Assembly (NCBI GenBank): GCA_026417035.1
Contig: JAOAEA010000005.1
Coordinates: forward strand, 1 to 64,000
Direction: 5' to 3'
Source: Burkholderiales bacterium
GTDB lineage: Bacteria > Pseudomonadota > Gammaproteobacteria > Burkholderiales > SG8-39
DNA: 64,000 nucleotides
Under the pieces are notes generated by a model. The model saw only the letters and a program-made list of their open reading frames with translations. It was not told the DNA's origin and did no database searches. The position numbers and the translations under genes are program-made. Shown here one piece after another: positions 58,664 to 64,000 of the stretch. Position 1 is the first letter of the stretch. Each line of letters starts with the position of its first letter.

Positions 58664-60289
58664 ATGGCCTACACCGCACATGTGGACACGTTCGCGCGCG
58701 ACAACCTGCCGCCGCGCGAGCTCTGGCCCGAGTTCCTCTTCGAGCGGCCCGAGGTGCGCTACCCGGAGCGCGTCAACTGCGCCGCCGAGCTCCTCGACGC
58801 GGCGGTCGCGCGCGGCTGGGGCGGCCGCACCGCGATCCGCGCCGCCGACGGAGAGTGCACCTACCTGCAGCTCATGGCGCAGGCGAACCGCATCGCCGCG
58901 GTGCTCGTCGAGGACCTGGGCCTCGTGCCCGGCAACCGCGTCCTGCTGCGCGGGCCGAACAATCCGATGATGGCCGCCTGCTGGCTCGGCGTGGTCAAGG
59001 CGGGCGGCATCGCGGTGGCGACCATGCCGCTCCTGCGCGCGAAGGAGCTCACCGACATCGTCACCAAGGCGGAAGTGACCCACGCCCTCTGCGACCGGCG
59101 GCTCGCCGCGGACCTCGAGGCGGCGCTGCCCGCGTGCCCGACGCTGAAGACGGTCCGCTACTGGTACGACGACGGGCGCGACGCGCTCGATACGCTCGCG
59201 GCGGCGAAGTCCGGCGAGTTCGCGAACTGCCCGACGGCGCGCGACGACGTGGCGCTCATCGCCTTCACCTCGGGCACGACCGGCAAGCCGAAGGGCACGG
59301 TGCACTTCCATCGCGACGTGCTCGCGATGTGCGACCTCTTCCCGCGCTCGTGCCTGCGCGTCGCCGCCGACGACGTGTTCTGCGGCACGCCGCCGCTCGC
59401 CTTCACTTTCGGGCTGGGCGGGATGCTCTGCTTCCCGCTGCGCGCCGGCGCCTCGACGGTGCTCGTCGAGCGGCTCACGCCGGAGAAGCTCCTCGAGACC
59501 ATCGAAGCGTTCCGCGCGACCGTCTGCATCACCGCGCCCACGTTCTACCGTCAGATGGCCGCGATCGCGGGGCGCTACGACCTCTCGAGCCTCACGCGCT
59601 GCGTCTCCGCGGGCGAGGCGCTGCCCGACGCGACGCGCCAGGCGTTCAAGGCGGCGACCGGCATCGAGATCATCGACGGCATCGGCTCGACCGAGATGAT
59701 CCACATCTTCATCTCGCACACGCCCGAGACCGTGCGGCGCGGCGCGACCGGCTACGCGGTGCCGGGTTATCGCGCCACCGTCCTCGACGAAGCGGGCAAC
59801 CCCTGCCCGCCCGGGGTCGTCGGCCGGCTCGCCGTCAAGGGCCCGACCGGCTGCCGCTACCTCGCCGACGAGCGGCAGAGGAACTACGTGCAGAACGGGT
59901 GGAACGTCACCGGCGATGCCTACCTGATGGACGCCGACGGCTACTTCCACTACCAGGCGCGCACCGACGACATGATCATCTCCGCGGGCTACAACATCGC
60001 CGGCCCGGAGGTCGAGGGGGCGCTGCTCGCTCACGAGGCGGTCGCCGAGTGCGGCGTGGTCGCGGCGCCCGACGAGGAGCGCGGGCAGATCCCGAAGGCC
60101 TACGTCGTGCTGAAGCCCGGTTACCGGGGCGACGCCGCGCTGGTGAAGTCGCTGCAGGACTTCGTGAAGGCGACGATCGCGCCCTACAAGTACCCGCGCG
60201 CGATCGAGTTCGTCGATGCGCTGCCCCGCACCGAGACCGGGAAGCTGCAGCGGTTCAAGCTGCGCGAGATGGCGCGCGGGCCGGGCTGA
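58664..60289 (+). CDS. AMP-forming CoA ligase, 2-aminobenzoate/benzoate-CoA ligase-like
   Basis: 541 aa ANL-superfamily enzyme. AMP-binding LIAFTSGTTGKPKGTVHFHRD, GSTEMIHIFISH, hinge ARTDDMIISAGYNIAGPEVE and catalytic Lys in RTETGKLQRFKLRE are all present. Overall pattern (YTAHVDTFARDNLPP start; VNCAAELLDAA) matches aryl-CoA ligases of the benzoate and 2-aminobenzoate group, which activate aromatic acids as CoA thioesters. The nearby salicylyl-/2-aminobenzoyl-CoA hydroxylase supports 2-aminobenzoate or a related acid as substrate, but the substrate is not proven. Confidence 0.85.
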   Translation: MAYTAHVDTFARDNLPPRELWPEFLFERPEVRYPERVNCAAELLDAAVARGWGGRTAIRAADGECTYLQLMAQANRIAAVLVEDLGLVPGNRVLLRGPNNPMMAACWLGVVKAGGIAVATMPLLRAKELTDIVTKAEVTHALCDRRLAADLEAALPACPTLKTVRYWYDDGRDALDTLAAAKSGEFANCPTARDDVALIAFTSGTTGKPKGTVHFHRDVLAMCDLFPRSCLRVAADDVFCGTPPLAFTFGLGGMLCFPLRAGASTVLVERLTPEKLLETIEAFRATVCITAPTFYRQMAAIAGRYDLSSLTRCVSAGEALPDATRQAFKAATGIEIIDGIGSTEMIHIFISHTPETVRRGATGYAVPGYRATVLDEAGNPCPPGVVGRLAVKGPTGCRYLADERQRNYVQNGWNVTGDAYLMDADGYFHYQARTDDMIISAGYNIAGPEVEGALLAHEAVAECGVVAAPDEERGQIPKAYVVLKPGYRGDAALVKSLQDFVKATIAPYKYPRAIEFVDALPRTETGKLQRFKLREMARGPG

Positions 60290-60336
60290 CCCTCGGCGGC
60301 GATCGCGCGCGCACGCCGGAACCCGGTCGGCCCGCG

Positions 60337-60422
60337 GTTCGCGCTCACCGCTCCCGCTTGAGGAGCCTTAGCACCCCGCTGCTCACCACGACCTCGCCGT
60401 TGCGCGCGAACGCCTCGTGGTT
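60337..60422 (-). repeat. Duplicated 3' end of the malonyl-CoA decarboxylase gene (copy A)
   Basis: 86 bp repeating 60475-60560, the last ~25 codons plus stop of the malonyl-CoA decarboxylase gene, in the same orientation. Only four positions differ and all four are synonymous (CTG/CTA, CGG/AGG, GGC/GGG, CGG/CGC), so the encoded tail GEVVVSSGVLRLLKRER is identical. The intervening 52 bp contain a small ACAAGGG/CCCTTGT hairpin. It looks like a remnant of a second or exchanged copy of the gene's end. Confidence 0.85.
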
Positions 60423-60482
60423 TGCGGCAACAAGGGAGCTACGCCCCCTTGTAGATCCCCCGAGTCAGGGAGCCGTTCGCGC

Positions 60483-61901
60483 TCACCGCTCCCGCTTGAG
60501 GAGCCGCAGCACGCCGCTGCTCACCACGACCTCGCCGTTCCGCGCGAACGCCTCGTGGTTGGTTTCGATGTCTTCCGGCTTGTACAGGTAGTTCACCATC
60601 ACGCCGGCGGACTGGCGCAACCCGCGCGGCGAGGTGTCGGCCATCCAGTTCACGCGCTCCAGGCGCGCGCCGTTGCCGAGGTGGAAGCGCGCCACCGAGT
60701 CGAGCGGCCGGCCGGCCTCCTTCTCGACGACGAGATAGCGCGCGGCGAGGCGCGTGAGCGCGGGCTCGAGCGCGTCGCGGAGCTCGGGGCGCTCGTGCCA
60801 CTCGGGCGCGGCGAGGAGCGCGCGCAGCGCCTCGAACGGGTCCCGGTCGCCCGCAGCCGCGGCGAGCCGCTCGCGCTCGGGGCGGGTGAAGAGCGTCTCG
60901 TCGCGGATGGTCAGGCGGGCGTCGAGCCAGCGGCGGAAGCCGGGCAGCGGCGAGAGCGTCGCGAACTGCCGCAGGCGCGGCAGCTCGCTGCGCAGCTGCT
61001 CGACCACCCGCTTGATCAGGAACCCGCCGAACGAGACGCCGCGCAGGCCGGCCTGCGTGTTCGAGATCGAATAGAACACCGCGGTCGTGGCCTGCTCCGG
61101 GTCGCCGGGAGGCGCGGACTCGTCGAGCAGCGCCTGGACGTCGGTGGCGAGCCCCTTGACGAGGGCGACCTCGACGAACACGAGGGGCTCCTCGGGCATG
61201 CGCGGGTGGAAGAACGCGTAGCAGCGCCGGTCGGAATCGAGCCGGTGCCGCAGGTCGCTCCACGAGCGGATCTCGTGCACCGCCTCGTAATGGATGAGCC
61301 TTTCGAGCAGCGCCGCCGGCGAGTTCCACGAGATGCGGCGCAGCTCGAGGAAGCCGACGTCGAACCAGCTGCCGAAGAGCGAGTAGAGCTCGTCGTCGAG
61401 CCACTCGAGCTCGGGGAGCTCCGGCCGGTAGCGCAGCACGTCGGCGCGCAGGTCCACCAGGAACTTGACGCCGTCGGGCAGCAGGTTGAACTGCTTCATG
61501 ATCTTGATGCGCGGCGAGCCGAGGGCGAGGCGCAGGGCCTGCTCGGCGCGCCGGCGCCCCGCTTCGTCGTCCTCCGACAGGTAGGCCTGGATCGCGCGGT
61601 TCACGCCGGTCTCGTCGGGGCCGAACTCGGTCGCGAGCAAAGACAGGAAATCCTGCCGGCCGTCGTCGTCGAGCGCGCGGTATTGGTGGGCGAGCGACAC
61701 CACCCGTTGGCGGGCCGACACCTCGCCGCCGATCCCCGCGAGCACCTCGCGGAGCGTCGCCCGCAGCCGCGGGATGTCCGCCGAGGACCGGGGCCGCTCG
61801 GCGCCGGTCATCCGCGCCGCCCGGAACCAGCGAAGGAGCGAGCGCACGGTGCCACCGCGCGGGGCGTTCGCGCTCTGCACGGACGGGACAGGCTCGCTCA
61901 T
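60483..61901 (-). CDS. Malonyl-CoA decarboxylase
   Basis: 472 aa from ATG 61901 (MSEPVPSVQSANAPRGG); the ORF-track extension is shadow. Decarboxylates malonyl-CoA to acetyl-CoA. Family motifs: IKIMKQFNLLPDGVKFLVDL, ISWNSPAALLERLIHYEAVH, YAFFHPRMPEEPLVFVEVAL, the catalytic Ser/Tyr region TTAVFYSISNTQAGLRGVSF and FHLGNGARLERVNWMAD. Convergent with the CoA ligase. Its 3' end is duplicated just downstream. Confidence 0.9.
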   Translation of the reverse strand: MSEPVPSVQSANAPRGGTVRSLLRWFRAARMTGAERPRSSADIPRLRATLREVLAGIGGEVSARQRVVSLAHQYRALDDDGRQDFLSLLATEFGPDETGVNRAIQAYLSEDDEAGRRRAEQALRLALGSPRIKIMKQFNLLPDGVKFLVDLRADVLRYRPELPELEWLDDELYSLFGSWFDVGFLELRRISWNSPAALLERLIHYEAVHEIRSWSDLRHRLDSDRRCYAFFHPRMPEEPLVFVEVALVKGLATDVQALLDESAPPGDPEQATTAVFYSISNTQAGLRGVSFGGFLIKRVVEQLRSELPRLRQFATLSPLPGFRRWLDARLTIRDETLFTRPERERLAAAAGDRDPFEALRALLAAPEWHERPELRDALEPALTRLAARYLVVEKEAGRPLDSVARFHLGNGARLERVNWMADTSPRGLRQSAGVMVNYLYKPEDIETNHEAFARNGEVVVSSGVLRLLKRER

Positions 61902-62031
61902 CGGGCGGCTTGCGGGAAAGTGTTCCTGCCGTCGCCCGAAGCAAGCGGCCTGCCCGCTGCAGGCATCGCTTCCGGGGGCGCGCGCCCGATAACGCGCGCC
62001 GCGTGAAACTTGCCCGCCCGCGGCCCGCCGG

Positions 62032-62533
62032 TCAGCCGATCTCGCCGCCCGCGGAGTGGTAGCGGCCGCCCCAGAAAACGAGTGGCCGATCCTTCGCCCC
62101 GTGGTCGAGGGCCTCGACGCGGCCGACGAGGATCGCGTGGTCGCCGCCGTCGTGGCTTGCGTGGGCCGCGGCACTGGATGTGCGCGATCACGCCGGCAAG
62201 GAGGGGGATGCCGCCGAGCCCCGGCCGGGTCGGCACCCCGGCGAAGGGGTCAGGGTCGCGAGAGGCGAACCGCCGCGAGAGCTCCACCTGGTCCTCGGCG
62301 AGCACGTTGACCGCGAAGCGCTCGGCCCGGTCGAAGATGGCGAGTTTCGGCGAGCGGACGTTGAGCGCCCAGAGGACGAGCGGCGGCTCGAGCGAGAGGG
62401 AGGCGAACGAATTGACCGTGATGCCGACCGGCTCGCCACCCGGCGCGAGCGTGGTGACGACGGTCACGCCCGTCGGGAAAGCGCCGAGGACGCGGCGGTA
62501 CCGCCGGAGGTCGAAGCCGTGCGGGGCGTTCAT
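62032..62533 (-). pseudogene. Flavin reductase (FMN-binding) gene with a single-base frameshift
   Basis: From ATG 62533: YRRVLGAFPTGVTVVTTLAP, GITVNSFASLSLEPPLVLW and ERFAVNVLAEDQVELSRRF are typical of short-chain flavin reductases. After IAHIQCRG the frame shifts at ~62170-62178 (one extra C in a CCC run). The rest of the domain, HASHDGGDHAILVGRVEALD and LVFWGGRYHS, continues in the next frame to a TGA at 62032. Without the extra base it would be a normal 166-aa protein. In the current frame it runs on as 211 aa with an unrelated Arg-rich tail. It would supply reduced flavin to an oxygenase, perhaps its neighbour. Sequencing error or recent mutation. Confidence 0.8.
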
Positions 62534-62630
62534 CCGCCCGGCCCTTCGCGTCCCACCCGCCCCGCCTGCCGTCCGGCCACCCCGTCGCTCCGCGCACTGC
62601 CGCGAACGCCGCGGCCACGAGGGCGGGAGT

Positions 62631-64000
62631 TTACGCCGCCGCCCTCGCCCCGGCGACTTCGGGCCGCGGCGGGCGGGGCTGCGCCGCCTTCCGGGCCGCC
62701 TCCTCCTTCGCCCGCTGGGCGAGCACGTACGCCTGCTCCGCGCCGGAGAGGTATTGCTTCGGCCAGCCGACGTCGCGGTAGCCGTATTGGGCGGCGGCGT
62801 GCAGGGTGAAGTACGGGTCGGCGAGGTGCGGCCGCGCGAGCGCGGCGAGGTCCGCGCGGCCCGAGGCGATGATGGTGTTCACCTGGTCGGCGCTGGTGAT
62901 CGCCCCGACCGCCATGGTCGCGATGCCGGCCTCGTTGCGGATCTGCTCGGCGAACACCACCTGGTACATGCGGCCGTAGACCGGCTTCGACGCCGGGTCG
63001 GTCTGGCCCGTGGAGACGTCGATCAGGTCGCAGCCGTGCGCCTTGAACGCCTGCGCGATCGCGACCGAGTCCTCGCCGGTGAGGCCTCCGGGGATCCAGT
63101 CGGTGGCCGAGATCCGCACCGACATCGGCTTCGCTTCCGGCCAGACGGCGCGGCACGCGTCGAAGACTTCGAGCGGGAAGCGCAGCCGGTTCTCGAGCGC
63201 CCCCCCGTACTCGTCCGCGCGCCGGTTGGTGACCGGCGAGATGAAGCTCGCGAGCAGGTAGCCGTGGGCCATGTGGAGCTCCAGCATGTCGAACCCGCAC
63301 TCCACGCCCATTTCGGTGGCGCGCACGAACTGCGCCTTCACCCGGTCCATGTCCGCGCGGGTCATCGCGCGCGGCACCTGCGAGACGCCGGCGTGGTAGG
63401 GCAGCGGCGAGGGCGCGAGGATCGGCCAGTTGCCGCTCTTGAGCGGCATGTCCATCGCCTCCCACAGGAGCTGGGTCGAGCCCTTGCGCCCGGCGTGCCC
63501 GAGCTGCAGCGCGATCTTCGCGTCCGAGCGACCGTGCACGAACTCGACGATGCGCTTCCAGGCGAGGACGTGCTCGGCCTTGTACAGGCCGGCGCAGCCG
63601 GGCGTGATGCGCGCGTCCGGCGCGACGCAGGTCATCTCGGTGAACACGAGGCCCGCGCCGCCGAGCGCGCGCGACCCGTAGTGGACGAGGTGCCAGTCGT
63701 CGGGCGTGCCGTCGGTCGCCGAGTACTGGCACATCGGGCTCACCACGACGCGGTTGCGCACCGTCATCCCGCGCAGCGTGAACGGCGAGAACATCGGCGG
63801 CGGCGGCGCGAAGTCCTTCGGCAGCCGCACCCGTTCGGCCGCCGCCACCCGGCGCGTCCACCAGCGATCGACCTCGTCGACGAGCCGGGCGTCGCGCAGG
63901 CGCAGGTTGTCGTAAGTGATCTGCTTCGAGCGCGACATCAGCGCGAAGTTGAACTGCACCGGCTCCATGTGCCAGAAGCGGCGCACGTTCTCGAAGAAGA
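62631..64000 (-). CDS. Salicylyl-/2-aminobenzoyl-CoA hydroxylase-oxidoreductase, C-terminal part (partial)
   Basis: The frame is open to the right edge ([13 protein letters not shown] continues beyond the window), so the ORF-track start at 63986 is internal. The visible part opens with a linker ([22 protein letters not shown]) and then an Old Yellow Enzyme domain: [72 protein letters not shown] and [19 protein letters not shown]. This linker-OYE layout is that of bifunctional salicylyl-CoA 5-hydroxylase/oxidoreductase and 2-aminobenzoyl-CoA monooxygenase/reductase, whose N-terminal FAD monooxygenase should lie outside. Fits the CoA ligase operon nearby. Confidence 0.82.
   Translation of the reverse strand, partial: FFENVRRFWHMEPVQFNFALMSRSKQITYDNLRLRDARLVDEVDRWWTRRVAAAERVRLPKDFAPPPPMFSPFTLRGMTVRNRVVVSPMCQYSATDGTPDDWHLVHYGSRALGGAGLVFTEMTCVAPDARITPGCAGLYKAEHVLAWKRIVEFVHGRSDAKIALQLGHAGRKGSTQLLWEAMDMPLKSGNWPILAPSPLPYHAGVSQVPRAMTRADMDRVKAQFVRATEMGVECGFDMLELHMAHGYLLASFISPVTNRRADEYGGALENRLRFPLEVFDACRAVWPEAKPMSVRISATDWIPGGLTGEDSVAIAQAFKAHGCDLIDVSTGQTDPASKPVYGRMYQVVFAEQIRNEAGIATMAVGAITSADQVNTIIASGRADLAALARPHLADPYFTLHAAAQYGYRDVGWPKQYLSGAEQAYVLAQRAKEEAARKAAQPRPPRPEVAGARAAA

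Noticed and set aside
61898-62533. Intact 211-aa flavin reductase
   Set aside because: Residues after IAHIQCRG are Arg/Pro-rich frame-shadow, while the true conserved C-terminus is in the next frame.

Overview
The window is about 64 kb of GC-rich, densely coded chromosome with short intergenic gaps. The gene order points to a betaproteobacterium: kdsD-kdsC-lptC-lptA-lptB-rpoN-ptsN-hprK-rapZ, thiS-thiG-trmB, hemW-rdgB-rph next to a PP2C phosphatase and Ser/Thr kinase, yicC-gmk-rpoZ-spoT, and a DUF1631 protein are all typical of that class. This is inference from gene content; no 16S gene is present. I see no insertion sequence, prophage or CRISPR array.

Layout. 1-8.4 kb: a type IV pilus / type II secretion-like assembly cluster (E-type ATPase cut by the window edge, F-type platform, a PilM-PilN/GspL-like fusion, a PilO-like protein, an exported protein in the PilP position, a large pilin-like protein and a pseudopilin). 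8.5-13.3 kb: membrane class III adenylate cyclase, multi-pass histidine kinase, ABC permease and a tethered helical protein. 13.4-15.8 kb: three tandem paralogous pseudopilins; the first has a sigma-54 promoter and is bracketed by two strong terminators. 15.8-17.8 kb: a Kef/CPA2 antiporter. 17.9-27.6 kb: Kdo/LPS transport, rpoN, the nitrogen PTS, psiF-like, rapZ, ubiX and a Lon substrate-binding-domain gene. 27.6-33.5 kb (minus): mutY, an asmA-family gene broken by one frameshift, a 5'-nucleotidase and a MaoC-phosphate acyltransferase fusion. 33.8-38.3 kb (minus): an MtrA/MtrB-type (MtoAB/PioAB) decaheme cytochrome-porin pair, preceded by the wreckage of a class I cytochrome c gene and a NapC/NirT/CymA-like tetraheme gene, with an FNR/Anr-type box in front. 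38.5-53.8 kb: tRNA-Gly(CCC) and housekeeping genes. 53.8-64 kb: bactofilin, an enol-lactonase-like hydrolase, a DUF2147 protein, a MarR-controlled operon (dienelactone hydrolase, acyl-CoA dehydrogenase, aminobenzoate/benzoate-type CoA ligase), malonyl-CoA decarboxylase with a duplicated tail, a frameshifted flavin reductase, and the C-terminal part of a salicylyl-/2-aminobenzoyl-CoA hydroxylase-oxidoreductase running off the right edge.

How they work together. The left end is a pilus-like machine and its candidate subunits; rpoN in the same window could serve the sigma-54 promoter of the first pseudopilin. The 18-27 kb block joins outer-membrane LPS supply with sigma-54/PTS-Ntr signalling and RapZ control of cell-envelope precursors. 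The right end looks like an aerobic CoA-dependent route for an aromatic acid. The cytochrome region reads as an extracellular electron-transfer module whose inner-membrane quinol dehydrogenase has decayed: all four of its heme motifs have lost a key residue.

Several genes (asmA-like, flavin reductase, class I cytochrome c, napC-like) carry frameshifts. Single-base lesions could be sequencing errors, but the heme-motif substitutions in the napC-like gene argue for real decay there.
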